A DNA stretch of 64,000 bases, from assembly GCF_000259075.1 (NCBI RefSeq), contig NZ_AJKI01000031.1:62001-126000 (forward strand), given 5' to 3'. Position 1 is the first letter of the stretch, and every line of letters starts with the position of its first letter. This stretch comes from Marinilabilia salmonicolor JCM 21150. GTDB taxonomy: Bacteria > Bacteroidota > Bacteroidia > Bacteroidales > Marinilabiliaceae. This document shows, piece by piece, positions 43,659-53,517 of this stretch. The position numbers and the translations under genes were made by a program. A model generated the notes under the pieces. The model was not told where the DNA came from. It ran no database searches and saw nothing but the letters and a program-made list of their open reading frames with translations.

Positions 43659-45257
43659 CTACAAATCCACATCCCACCAAAGAGGGGTTGCTCCATTATC
43701 GGGCCCATTAAGAAGTGCTTCTACATCCGAATAAGAAGGGTTCATATCTCTTTCAGATGGAGGAAAGTTCAACCGTCGAACAAAGTGTTCTGAAGGAATT
43801 ACACCCCCACTGTGATTGACGATCACCGGAAAAATTTTGGGAAATCCGGTTCTTCTCACCTCAGTCCAACCTTCAACTCCTTCAGGGAATATGGCCAACC
43901 ATTTCTGAATACTTATCTTTTGTTGCTTAACCTCATCCGATGCTTCCTGCTCCCATCGTGGAGAAACATTGTTTAAATATTCACTATCCGCCTGGACACT
44001 GTTTTCCTGATTTATCGGATCGACGTAAGGTGCAGCCACATTATCCTGACTAAGATAATCACCTGCAGACACGCCCCACTGTGCCATCGATGCCTCAACC
44101 CCTTTGACATAAAAATCACCAGCTGTGCCACCAACATTCCAACCTCTCAGGGCACCCTCAGCCAACAGGAAATAAACTTCGGCAGAAGTCATCAATATGG
44201 CGGGTGATTCAGCAGAAATATTCAATTGGGAGTGTTCCACATAGGTACCCTTATCTTCTATTTCAATTCCCTGGCGGATACCTTTAAATTCATATCCCTG
44301 GCTGATTAAAGTTTCATCGATAGCGGGTTTGAAATAAGCAGGCAGACGAGGGTCACTATACCCTTTCATTATTGATTCGATAGGAGCCCCCATCAACACA
44401 TCATTCCAGGAACTACTAAGAACAGCCAAAGGATGAGTATATCCTTTTCCGCTTACAGCTGCGACACCGTCCAGCATCAGCCCATATGTAGTTTTCACAG
44501 CAGCTTCTGCTTCCTGGCGGGCCTTCTCTGGAGATACATTGGCTATGTGAATAGCCAGTCTCAGACGCAATGAGTTGGCGAACTGAATCCACTTCTGGTA
44601 ATCGCCTTCAAAAAATTGATCAAAATTCTGAAAAGGAGTAGCTCCGGGGTTATCCTGAATAAAAGCATCCAAAGTAGTCACGGCATCACTCAGATCATCA
44701 AAAAAGGCATTGTAAGCTTCTTCCTGAGAATCATAAGTGCCACCTGTTTGAGACTTCCCATACTCGGTATAAATGATCGGACCGTACAGGTTGGATATCC
44801 GATGCATCGCGGTAACTTTTAACACCTTAGCAACGGCACCAAAATGAGCATATTCATCCACCGCCTTTTTTTCGACTTCCAGTGCAGCAGTCATAAAATG
44901 AGCATAAGTATATTCCCATGCGGCAAAATTCCAGCCATCAACCAGAGAATAAGTCAGGTTATTCACATTGGCATTAAAGGGCGTAGGAGACATCATATAC
45001 CCCGAGTAAATATCTGCATTCAGGTTTTGGGCAATTTGGTAAGTCCAGTCTTTCCCATCTCCCCAGTTATAGTTCATATATATCATTTGCTGCATTTGAG
45101 GAAAATAGGCTCCTATCATATTGTAATCACCTTCCAGTTGTTCCTCTGTAATCCCTACCGGATTGGTATTCAGCTCATCAAAATGGTCTGTACATTTCAG
45201 AAACAAAAGGGGAACAATTGTCAACAACAGAATTGTTTTAAAAATATATTTTTTCAT
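43659..45257 (-). CDS. SusD/RagB-like glycan-binding lipoprotein (SusD-like 2 group)
   Basis: A 532-residue surface lipoprotein, lid of the SusCD glycan importer. The lipobox is LLFLKC (C22). Features of the SusD-like 2 branch: DHFDELNTNPVGIT after the lipid Cys, YTYAHFMTAALEVEK, AMHRISNLYGPIIYTEYGKS, FANSLRLRLAIHIANV (TPR helices) and the C-terminal WLAIFPEGVEGWTEVRRTGFP. The start is ATG 45257. It is 12 bp downstream of susC. Confidence 0.93.
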   Translation of the reverse strand: MKKYIFKTILLLTIVPLLFLKCTDHFDELNTNPVGITEEQLEGDYNMIGAYFPQMQQMIYMNYNWGDGKDWTYQIAQNLNADIYSGYMMSPTPFNANVNNLTYSLVDGWNFAAWEYTYAHFMTAALEVEKKAVDEYAHFGAVAKVLKVTAMHRISNLYGPIIYTEYGKSQTGGTYDSQEEAYNAFFDDLSDAVTTLDAFIQDNPGATPFQNFDQFFEGDYQKWIQFANSLRLRLAIHIANVSPEKARQEAEAAVKTTYGLMLDGVAAVSGKGYTHPLAVLSSSWNDVLMGAPIESIMKGYSDPRLPAYFKPAIDETLISQGYEFKGIRQGIEIEDKGTYVEHSQLNISAESPAILMTSAEVYFLLAEGALRGWNVGGTAGDFYVKGVEASMAQWGVSAGDYLSQDNVAAPYVDPINQENSVQADSEYLNNVSPRWEQEASDEVKQQKISIQKWLAIFPEGVEGWTEVRRTGFPKIFPVIVNHSGGVIPSEHFVRRLNFPPSERDMNPSYSDVEALLNGPDNGATPLWWDVDL

Positions 45258-45269
45258 AATCAAGATCTC

Positions 45270-48200
45270 TTAAAAGGTTAATTTAACATTCAAACCATAG
45301 CTTCGGGTACCCGGCATGCCGAATACATCCACTCCCTGAAGGTTGTTACCAACAGACAACTGTGCTTCAGGATCGTAAGGGGCATCTTTGTAAATAAAAA
45401 ACAGATTCCGTCCAATGAGAGATACCTTTGCATTTTTCACAAAAGAGTCTGCGCCAAAAACTTCTTCACCGAAAGAATAACCCAAAATAACCTCTCTCAA
45501 TCTTACATTTGTGGCATCATAAACATAGTATTCAGAAATACCATTTCGCCCCCCTACCCGGTTGTAAAATTCTCTGACATTATTGATTTTCCGGCCTTCC
45601 AACTCCACATATCCGCGGTCGCGGGCCTCGGCGGTTTCTTTGGTCACACCAAACTGATCAAGATCAGCCTGAGTTAAAGAAATTGCATCCCCTCCGAATC
45701 TTCCATCAATAAGGAATTGGAAATTAAAATTTTTGACAGTAATGCTGTTATTCCATCCCAGAGAGAAATCGGGAGATGCATTGGCTATTTTAATAAATTC
45801 ATCCTGACGTGTTGGCAATTCATCCTCGTCGTATATAATTTCACCTGATTCATCTCTGGCAAATGCCACACCATAAATATCACCGAAAGAACCTCCCTCC
45901 ACTAGTTTCATCCAATAAGAATTGGAAGTCTGATCTCCAAAGCGAAATTCTTTCAAATCAGGATGTAACTCTTTCACAGTGTTTTTATTGGTTGAAAAGT
46001 TGATGGTACTTTTCCAAAACAAATCATTTTCAGCCAAAGGAGTAATTCCAACAACAGCTTCAAAACCCTCATTTTGAATATTTCCGGCATTCACATAATA
46101 AGATGAAAAACCGGAACCGGCTGGAGCAGGAAGCGTAAAGAGTTGGTTTTCCGTATTGGTCTTATAGTAGGTCAGGTCAAGAGATAATTTATTGGCAAAC
46201 ATCCGCCACTCAGTTCCCAGCTCCACAGACTTGGAAAGTTCGGGCTTCAGATTGTCAAAAGGTGCTTCAGAATTAAAGATAAGATTTCCTCCGGCCGCTA
46301 AAGAGTTGGCCGGATTACTGATATACACAGGTATATCGTTACCCACACTACTCCATGATCCCCGAATCTTACTAAAATCAATAAAATCGGGCATATTCAT
46401 CATATCGGAAAGCACACCTGTAATCCCCACAGAAGGATAAAAGAAACCTGAATTTTCACTATCGGTATTAGCAAGGGCTGAGGACCAGTCATTTCGTCCT
46501 GTTACGTCCAGAAACAACAGATCTTTGAACCCAACCTGAGCTGTTCCGAACACAGACTGCATTTGTCGGTGAAGATCCATTTCCTCGATATAGCCAATAT
46601 CCATATTGGCTACGGTAAACACATTAGGAAGATGTAAGTTATTGGGTCTGGAGTCCAGGCGCTCGCTTCGTACTTTTGTATCATTCACACTGGCTCCCAA
46701 AGAACCGGTAAGCGAAATATCCCCAAAAACATTGTTATAATTCAGTAATACATCACCATAGTTCAGTATCTCTTCCCGATTCATTACAATGTACCGGCCA
46801 TTACTTCCGGCAAGAGCAGTGTGTGTGGATGCATAAATTCTCTTGTTGTATCTGTCGTTGGTATAATCCACATTCCCTCTGAGTTGAACATTAAAATTAC
46901 TGTTAATCTCCAGCCTTGCAGTTAACGAAGATAAAACCCTATTTCGCCGATCCTTACTAGGCATACGATTATTAATCCAGTAAGGATTTTGCTCCATTGC
47001 TTCTAATTCTTTATGCCAATTCTGAACATTCAGATTTCGATCAATGGAATACACTTCAAAATCTTCTTTGTAGGGCCGCATTTCCATCCCTCTGGGAAAT
47101 CGATATAACCCAACCAACGGATTGAGGTAATAACCACCAGCAACAGGCTTATTGGTAATTGACTGGTTTAAGAGGTTCACATTGGCATCTAAAGACAACT
47201 TATCATTAAAAAAATTGGCTGATTCTCTAAAGTTAAGGTTGTGTTTTTTAAGTTTATTCCCTTCAATAATACCTTTTGCTGAAGTATTGGCATAAGAAAA
47301 ATAGGTCTGCATTTTTTCGCTACCCGAAGAAAGAGACATACTATTAATGGTCGTCACCCCTGTTTTAAAGAAATCATCCACATAATCGTCAGACCCATTA
47401 ATCGGATCACCCCAGCTGTAACCACCGGAACTGTGCCCGTACTTATCCTGAAATTCAGGAAGAGAAACAGCAGACTCCACGGTGGTATTTGAACTCACAT
47501 TGACGGTAGTTCTTCCGGCCAGTCCTTTTTTGGTGGTAATTACAATGACCCCGTTGGCCGCCTGTGTACCATAAAGTGCAGCAGCAGAAGCCCCTTTAAG
47601 AATATTAATACTCTTAATATCCTCGGGGTTGAGGTTCGAAATACCATCACCACTGTCTCGTCCACCGGCATCGTTTGTACCTCCAATAGAGGTACTGGGC
47701 TGTTCTGAAACACTGTTCAACATTGGCATACCATCAATCACATAAAGTGGCTGGTTGTTACCTCCGGCAGAACGGTTACCACGAATCAGCATCTTGGAAG
47801 AACCACCCAGTCCGGAACTACTCTTGGTAATTACCACTCCGGCACTTTTTCCTGTCAACGAATTCACCAAATTAACATCCTTAGCATCAGTAAGTTCGTC
47901 TCCGCTCATGGATTGAGTGGAATAAGTAAGTCCCTTGCTTCGTTTCTCAATTCCCAAAGCGGTAACAACGACCTCTTGTACGTTGATAACAGAAGGTTCA
48001 AGCTGAATATCTATTGATTCCTGTCCATTGACAGCAACTTCTGTAGTTTTAAAGCCAATAAAGGAAAAAACCAGCGTTGCATCCGCCGGAAGTGAAATCT
48101 GATAATTCCCCTCAACATCAGTAATTGTGCCGTTCATCGTTCCCTGTTGTACCACAGAAACACCGGGAATAGGTTCTCCTCCCTTAGAAGATTCAATAAC

Positions 48201-48299
48201 TGTCCCCCGGACAGTTATTTGCTGAGCTGCAACCTCTCCCGCAAAAAATGCAAAAAATAGAAGGATCAGCATTTGTTTAAAAAAATCCGTTTTTTTCAT
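45270..48299 (-). CDS. SusC/RagA-type TonB-linked outer-membrane transporter
   Basis: A 1009-residue outer-membrane protein that imports glycans with TonB energy. Order: signal peptide (MKKTDFFKQMLILLFFAFFAGEVAA), CarboxypepD-regulatory-like domain (ITVRGTVIESS..GNYQISLPADATLVFSFIGFKT), TonB box region (VVVTALGIEKRSKGLTYS), plug domain (LIRGNRSAGGNNQPLYVIDGMPM; SINILKGASAAALYG) and the 22-strand barrel ending with the aromatic terminus LNVKLTF. It is translated after a 39-residue membrane protein whose stop lies 27 bp upstream. Confidence 0.95.
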   Translation of the reverse strand: MKKTDFFKQMLILLFFAFFAGEVAAQQITVRGTVIESSKGGEPIPGVSVVQQGTMNGTITDVEGNYQISLPADATLVFSFIGFKTTEVAVNGQESIDIQLEPSVINVQEVVVTALGIEKRSKGLTYSTQSMSGDELTDAKDVNLVNSLTGKSAGVVITKSSSGLGGSSKMLIRGNRSAGGNNQPLYVIDGMPMLNSVSEQPSTSIGGTNDAGGRDSGDGISNLNPEDIKSINILKGASAAALYGTQAANGVIVITTKKGLAGRTTVNVSSNTTVESAVSLPEFQDKYGHSSGGYSWGDPINGSDDYVDDFFKTGVTTINSMSLSSGSEKMQTYFSYANTSAKGIIEGNKLKKHNLNFRESANFFNDKLSLDANVNLLNQSITNKPVAGGYYLNPLVGLYRFPRGMEMRPYKEDFEVYSIDRNLNVQNWHKELEAMEQNPYWINNRMPSKDRRNRVLSSLTARLEINSNFNVQLRGNVDYTNDRYNKRIYASTHTALAGSNGRYIVMNREEILNYGDVLLNYNNVFGDISLTGSLGASVNDTKVRSERLDSRPNNLHLPNVFTVANMDIGYIEEMDLHRQMQSVFGTAQVGFKDLLFLDVTGRNDWSSALANTDSENSGFFYPSVGITGVLSDMMNMPDFIDFSKIRGSWSSVGNDIPVYISNPANSLAAGGNLIFNSEAPFDNLKPELSKSVELGTEWRMFANKLSLDLTYYKTNTENQLFTLPAPAGSGFSSYYVNAGNIQNEGFEAVVGITPLAENDLFWKSTINFSTNKNTVKELHPDLKEFRFGDQTSNSYWMKLVEGGSFGDIYGVAFARDESGEIIYDEDELPTRQDEFIKIANASPDFSLGWNNSITVKNFNFQFLIDGRFGGDAISLTQADLDQFGVTKETAEARDRGYVELEGRKINNVREFYNRVGGRNGISEYYVYDATNVRLREVILGYSFGEEVFGADSFVKNAKVSLIGRNLFFIYKDAPYDPEAQLSVGNNLQGVDVFGMPGTRSYGLNVKLTF

Positions 48300-48326
48300 A
48301 GATTAAGAATTTTTGGTTCAACAAAA

Positions 48327-48446
48327 TTATTTGGTAAAAACTGTATAATAGAAGAGGGCCAGCATTAGCAAAATCCCAATAATTAACCCTCCTCGTATTT
48401 TCTTGTAGTGTTTCATTTTTTTTTCTTCATCTTCAGGCTGTATCAT
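48327..48446 (-). CDS. 39-residue single-helix membrane microprotein leading susCD
   Basis: ATG at 48444-48446, stop at 48327-48329. The product has a charged N-terminus (MIQPEDEEKKMKHYKKIRGG) and one hydrophobic helix (about 21-36), ending in a lysine: a cytoplasmic-in, single-pass topology by the positive-inside rule. It lies between a consensus -7 box and susC, 27 bp ahead of the latter, so it should be on the same mRNA. No family is recognised. The well-placed start, topology and position argue for a real gene. Confidence 0.55.
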   Translation of the reverse strand: MIQPEDEEKKMKHYKKIRGGLIIGILLMLALFYYTVFTK

Positions 48447-48488
48447 CTTTTTAATGATTCATTTTAAATTCATGAGCACAACGGGAAA

Positions 48489-48496
48489 CAAATATA
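48489..48496 (-). promoter_or_regulatory. Candidate -7 box of the susCD operon
   Basis: On the minus strand TATATTTG, an exact TAnnTTTG match, about 43 bp upstream of the microprotein ATG. The -33 position reads GTGT, a weak match, as expected for a promoter that needs an activator such as the hybrid regulator. Confidence 0.45.
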
Positions 48497-48676
48497 TTTC
48501 AGACGGACAATCATCTACACTCTGCCTGTTCCTAAAAATGAGCCATTTGATGCAACAATACCACTGCTGTTGCAAAAGATTCTTTACGTTGCATTTTGTA
48601 AAATTTTGACGTCTCGTTAAACCGCCACTAAAAAGGAGACATAATTACCTGTGGATAAAAAGGATTGAAATAAAGA

Positions 48677-48970
48677 GGTGATAATAAAACAGGTAAGGAG
48701 TAAACAGGCTGAAAGCCTGAGAGCAATAACCCAAGGACAACGCCCGGGACTTAGGGTTATCCCCCCATGTCCTCTCACATTATTGGTCGTGACGCGACCA
48801 ATAATGTGAGAGGGGAACATTTATTACAACTTTTTTTGGGGGTTGCCCCAGGCTATTGCTTAAAGACCCTCCGCCTTTTAAAAACACAACCAAACTTTGT
48901 AAGAAATGCAATATTGTAATTAGGAAAAAGAGAAAAGCCTCGCTCTTGGGAAGACTGAATAATTCTTGAA
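48677..48970 (-). repeat. Palindromic dispersed repeat, family B, copy 2
   Basis: About 294 bp matching 11711-11992 in reverse orientation. The central hairpin is stronger here: CCTCTCACATTATTGGTCG / CGACCAATAATGTGAGAGG (48771-48813), 19 perfect pairs. One end has CAGGCTGAAAGCCTG preceded by GGAG, reminiscent of REP elements mobilised by RAYT transposases. No transposase is present in the window. Confidence 0.87.
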
Positions 48971-49003
48971 CGAGCTCATTGATTTCCGGTTAAAAAATTG
49001 AGA

Positions 49004-49146
49004 TTGCTTCACTACGTCCGCAATGAACAGGCCTTTGCGGAATATTGAGGGTTGGTAGGGGTTGATTTTCGGCAAAGCCGAAAATCAGCCCCTACCAACC
49101 CTGTTAAAATCCTTAATACAAGGTCATTGCGAACAGAGCGAAGCAA
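49004..49146. repeat. Family D composite palindrome with a 26-bp inner hairpin
   Basis: Outer arms TTGCTTCACTACGTCCGCAATGA (49004-49026) and its inverted partner (49124-49146) agree at 19 of 23 positions. Between them is a near-perfect 26-bp stem, 49048-49073 with 49077-49102 (one G-T pair), around an AAA loop. It lies downstream of the hybrid regulator stop. The arms resemble the widely dispersed TCATTGCGA...GAAGCAA type of intergenic repeat. Confidence 0.85.
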
Positions 49147-49208
49147 GCTTTTTTCAAAATAATAGTTTCTCCGGACATTAGTGATTTTTTTAAGTATAAA
49201 CCACCCAG

Positions 49209-52200
49209 TTATGAGAAATTGTGAATCTCTGTTCGCTTGGACTTTCTGTACAAAGAAGGAGAAAGAGAAAACTCCTGACGGAATATCTTAATAAAATGAG
49301 ACACATTGTTAAATCCTACCTTAAAGGCTATTTCAGATACCTGCAGGTCAGTATCCGAAAGCAGCAATGCAGCCTCTTTCAATCGAAAAGACCGAATAAA
49401 CTCAGTGGTACTTTTACCCACAATAGCCTTCAATTTTCTATGAAGATTGCTTCGACTCATACAAACTGCATCACACAAATCCTCTACGGAAAAATCTTCA
49501 TTGTCAAGATTGGCTTTAATAACAAACACCACTTTTTTCAAAAACTGCTCTTCAATTAGGCCGATTGTTTTATCGACAGAATAATTCTCATACAAAAAAG
49601 ATGAAAGATATTCTTTTGTTTTTTCACGATTAAGGATGAACCCCCTGACATAGGCTTTCAACAACTCCATATCAAAAGGCTTGGACAGGTATAAATCAGC
49701 CCCGTCTTCCAATCCTTCAATCTTATCACCCGCTTCCCCTCTGGCGGACAGCAAAATAACGGGGATATGGTTCAAATTAACATTGGATTTAATTTTCCTG
49801 CACAATTCAATGCCATCCATATTCGGCATGATGACATCACTTAATACCAAATCGGCTTGATGCAGGGAAAGCCAATCTAATGCCTGAATGCCATCCTTTG
49901 CCTCTGACACATGATATAAACTTTTAAACTCATCACTTAAAAAAGTTAGAACTTCCTGATTATCTTCGACAATAAGAATATGCTTTTCCCCGGAAACACT
50001 TTTCTGTTCCGAGTTTTCTTCAGATTTTCTCACTGCCGATTCATTAGAGGTGTAAAATCCCTGAACAGGAGAATTAAATATAACAGGAGAAACATACTCA
50101 TGCTCATATCTGGAAGCTACAGGAAAAACTTTAAAAAAGATTTCGAAAGTAGTTCCCTTTCCCTCTTTACTGGTAACTTTAATATCACCATTATGAAGAT
50201 CCACTAACTGCTTTACCAATGCAAGACCTATTCCGGTACCCTGTTGATAGTTATTTACTGCCTTTTCAAACTGCTCATATCTGTTGAACAATCTATCCAA
50301 ATTCTCCTTTGATATTCCTGTCCCATCGTCCTCAACTTTAAAACCTACCTTTAGTGGACGATTATCGACAATAGAGGAAGCCTTTTTTGCTCCAACCATC
50401 TTTTCATCTGAATTCTGGCTGGCATCCGATTCCTCCAATAAAGTAAAAGTCACGTGCCCACCCTTCACACAATGCTTCAACGCGTTAGATAATAGATTGT
50501 TAATAATTTTCCTCACCACACTCTTATCAAACTTCAACCAGGAGTATGACAAGCGGCCATTTAATTTCAAAATTATCTGTTTCTCCTGAGCCAATCCTTT
50601 GAATTGGCCAACAGTCTGTCCACAAAATTTAGCAAAATTCTCCTCCGAGAGTTTGAGTTGCAAATGACCTGATTCGATTTTACTTACTTCCAGAATTTGA
50701 TCAATTAACTGAGTAAGATAACCGGCATTATGTGCCACCCCTGATAGTGACTCAGTTATCTCCGGTGAAAGGCCGCCTTTTCTGAGAATTTTCTTTACAG
50801 GCAATGAAATCAATGTTAAAGGGGTTCGAAATTCATGAGATATATTCGTAAAAAATTGCGAACGCATTTCACTCAATTCTTCCATTCTCAAACGTTCTTT
50901 TTTCTCAAAAGAAAGATTTTTCTTCATCTCTATAAGGAAGATGGAATATTTCATATAAGCAAAGACCAGTATTCCAAAAACACCGAGAAATCCGAAAAAT
51001 GCAAAACGCGTTTTATACCAGGGAGGCAGAATTTTGATATTAAGCGTTGCAGGTTCCTCACCCCAAACCCCACTGTTATTCACCCCCCTCACCTGAAGGG
51101 TGTATTCTCCATGTGGAAGTTTATTAAACCTTGCCCAACGCTCTTCCGAGGGGATACTCCAATCTTCAGAAAGTCCTAACAGTCGGTAGCTGTACCTGGT
51201 CTTTTCAGGCATAAAATAATTCAGTCCGGAAAAAAACAAGGCAAAGGAATTATTCTCTGATGTCAACTCAATATTATTGGCATATTGAATCGTATTTTCA
51301 AGGATATTAGACTCATCATACGGAAATATCTCCTGATTATCTACAAAAAGATTTTCAAAAATCACTTTAGGGGGGCGATCATTTAACAAAAGGTTTGTCG
51401 GTTTAAAACAATTGAGGCCTTTGGGGCTTCCTGTCATTATATAACCATTCTTTAAGGGCATTGCAACCTGCATTACACTGCTATTAAGGCCATCCCGCGC
51501 ATCAAGCATTAACAGCTCCCCATCCGCTACACGATAACGATTCAACCCATTATAGGTTGCAATCCAATAATCTTGTTGACCGTCCTGAAAAACATCATAA
51601 ACTTTATCATGACTCAGCCCCTTTGCCGTATTAAAAATGGTCAAACTATCATTTTCCCCTACTTTGACGACTCCTCCACCATTGGTAGATAACCAGGTAG
51701 AACCATCTTTACTATGATATATATCTGTAACCGTATTTCGCCCAACTCCACTATTATTCAGTGAATCATACAGAAATACTGAAAAATTTTCAAGGTCTCC
51801 AGAAATTCTCATAACACCGTTGCTGGTACCTACCCACAAACGATGTTTGTTATCTTTTGCAAGACTCAGAATATATGGATTCAGACAAGAATCAAGTTCA
51901 GCATTAATAGAATATAGAGAGGAAACAATGCCCGTTTGTTTATTAATTCTGAAAAGCCCCCTTCCCAGGGTGCCTGCCCATATTTGATGTTTACCGGCCC
52001 CTTCAATTGACCAAACATGACTGGCATTATCAAACCTTTCTTTTTGAGTCAAATGAAAAGTTTGAAATCTGTCATGTTCTTTGCCCGGGGTAAAAACGCT
52101 TATCCCGTTTCCATATGTCCCCAACCATATATCCCCTTCCGAATCCTCATATATTCTCCTGACTACATCAATATACTTAAGCTTCGGATGGATATTGAAA

Positions 52201-53390
52201 TTTTCAAATCGCTCAATTACTCTCTCATCCATTTCCATCATGAACAAACCGCCCCCGTCTGTACCAACCCAAATACGCCCCTTGGAGTCCTGAAAAACAT
52301 CTATGATATTCTCATAAAAAGCAGAATGAGCAACTCCTCCATCTTCCCCTGTCAACAAAAACTGATTGAACAACGGATTATATTTATACAACCCCTTGCC
52401 GACTGTCCCAACCCATGTAATCCCGGATTCCTCCACATATAACTCTCTTACACCTTCATTTTCGAAAAGACTAAATTTGTTAGGGTTTTTTTTACTCTCT
52501 GAAGGCTTTAAAGAAGTTCCATCCAATTCAACAATTCCAGCTCCATCAGTCGCAATCAGAAACTGTCCGTTCAAATCCTTCTCCAAATCCAGAACAATAG
52601 TTACAGGCTGATTCGAGGTGTCAAACACAGGTACATTCTCATAGCTTTTGGACCTAATATCGAAAAGATACAATCCCATATTATTGGTTCCCAATAATAA
52701 TTTGCTTGGTCCCAGCTGCTCAATGCAATTAATTTCCATTCCGGGAAAAGAATACATCTCCATACTATCAGTCAACTCATTGTATCTCCCTATTCCATTG
52801 CCATAAGTTCCTACAAATACTGAATCTTCTGACAAAAAATATCCACAATAAATTTGAAACTTCAACCTCTTTTCGGATGACATATTTTTTACTACAGGCG
52901 TAAGCAACTCCTTATCATATGAATAACAATACAAACCGCCCCCCATCATTCCTACAAAAAAACCATCATCCCCCCCGGTAAAAATGGTCCCGATATGCTT
53001 TGCTGGATTTGATGAATGCTCACAAAAAACCTCTTCAAAACGATCTCTCTTATCATCATAAAAACAGAGTCCATCTTTTGTTCCAACCCACAATGTTCCC
53101 TTAGAATCCAGAAAAAGAGAAGTAATGAAATTATTAGGCAATGAATTTGGCTTACCTGAATTATGGTAATAAGGAACGGCCTCATACCCGTTGTATCGGT
53201 TCAAACCATAATAGGTTCCTACCCAAACATAGCCAAAACTATCTTTTATTATCTCTGAAACAGACCCGTTACTCAAAGCATCCTCTGCATCAATAACTTT
53301 ATACCGGACATCAGAGGTGACCTGTTTTTCACCACTGGTAACCTGACCAATTGAGATAAAAAAGAATAACAGAATTATTTGGGATCTCAT
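49209..53390 (-). CDS. Hybrid two-component sensor/AraC regulator (HTCS) of the PUL
   Basis: A 1393-residue one-protein phosphorelay. Order: signal peptide (1-20); about twelve to fourteen periplasmic propeller repeats (30-690; pattern DSKGTLWVGT, DSEGDIWLGT); Y_Y_Y domain (about 730-770, RYSYRLLGLSEDWS); one membrane helix (about 797-818); HisKA with phospho-acceptor near H852 (FFTNISHEFRTPLTL); HATPase (NNLLSNALKH, GTGIGLALVKQLVD); receiver domain with D1185 (VLSDVIMPNMDG); and a C-terminal AraC-type DNA-binding domain (about 1285-1385). HTCS proteins bind a breakdown product of their glycan in the periplasm and activate the adjacent susCD genes. Confidence 0.95.
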   Translation of the reverse strand: MRSQIILLFFFISIGQVTSGEKQVTSDVRYKVIDAEDALSNGSVSEIIKDSFGYVWVGTYYGLNRYNGYEAVPYYHNSGKPNSLPNNFITSLFLDSKGTLWVGTKDGLCFYDDKRDRFEEVFCEHSSNPAKHIGTIFTGGDDGFFVGMMGGGLYCYSYDKELLTPVVKNMSSEKRLKFQIYCGYFLSEDSVFVGTYGNGIGRYNELTDSMEMYSFPGMEINCIEQLGPSKLLLGTNNMGLYLFDIRSKSYENVPVFDTSNQPVTIVLDLEKDLNGQFLIATDGAGIVELDGTSLKPSESKKNPNKFSLFENEGVRELYVEESGITWVGTVGKGLYKYNPLFNQFLLTGEDGGVAHSAFYENIIDVFQDSKGRIWVGTDGGGLFMMEMDERVIERFENFNIHPKLKYIDVVRRIYEDSEGDIWLGTYGNGISVFTPGKEHDRFQTFHLTQKERFDNASHVWSIEGAGKHQIWAGTLGRGLFRINKQTGIVSSLYSINAELDSCLNPYILSLAKDNKHRLWVGTSNGVMRISGDLENFSVFLYDSLNNSGVGRNTVTDIYHSKDGSTWLSTNGGGVVKVGENDSLTIFNTAKGLSHDKVYDVFQDGQQDYWIATYNGLNRYRVADGELLMLDARDGLNSSVMQVAMPLKNGYIMTGSPKGLNCFKPTNLLLNDRPPKVIFENLFVDNQEIFPYDESNILENTIQYANNIELTSENNSFALFFSGLNYFMPEKTRYSYRLLGLSEDWSIPSEERWARFNKLPHGEYTLQVRGVNNSGVWGEEPATLNIKILPPWYKTRFAFFGFLGVFGILVFAYMKYSIFLIEMKKNLSFEKKERLRMEELSEMRSQFFTNISHEFRTPLTLISLPVKKILRKGGLSPEITESLSGVAHNAGYLTQLIDQILEVSKIESGHLQLKLSEENFAKFCGQTVGQFKGLAQEKQIILKLNGRLSYSWLKFDKSVVRKIINNLLSNALKHCVKGGHVTFTLLEESDASQNSDEKMVGAKKASSIVDNRPLKVGFKVEDDGTGISKENLDRLFNRYEQFEKAVNNYQQGTGIGLALVKQLVDLHNGDIKVTSKEGKGTTFEIFFKVFPVASRYEHEYVSPVIFNSPVQGFYTSNESAVRKSEENSEQKSVSGEKHILIVEDNQEVLTFLSDEFKSLYHVSEAKDGIQALDWLSLHQADLVLSDVIMPNMDGIELCRKIKSNVNLNHIPVILLSARGEAGDKIEGLEDGADLYLSKPFDMELLKAYVRGFILNREKTKEYLSSFLYENYSVDKTIGLIEEQFLKKVVFVIKANLDNEDFSVEDLCDAVCMSRSNLHRKLKAIVGKSTTEFIRSFRLKEAALLLSDTDLQVSEIAFKVGFNNVSHFIKIFRQEFSLSPSLYRKSKRTEIHNFS

Positions 53391-53425
53391 GATTTACGGG
53401 CTAATTTGAAGTAATTGTTAATTTA

Positions 53426-53433
53426 CAAATATA
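53426..53433 (-). promoter_or_regulatory. Candidate -7 box of the HTCS gene
   Basis: On the minus strand TATATTTG, about 36 bp upstream of the ATG. The -33 region (GCTG) is weak. Confidence 0.4.
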
Positions 53434-53517
53434 AAAACAAAAATCACTTAAATCAGCTTTATCACCGAACATGAATGGTGATTAATATCAATTACTGACC
53501 AACATTCATCAATCAAA

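Noticed and set aside
48600-49208. CRISPR array or leftover insertion sequence in the repeat-rich gap
   Set aside because: The repeats are inverted, not regularly spaced direct repeats, and no cas or transposase frame is present.
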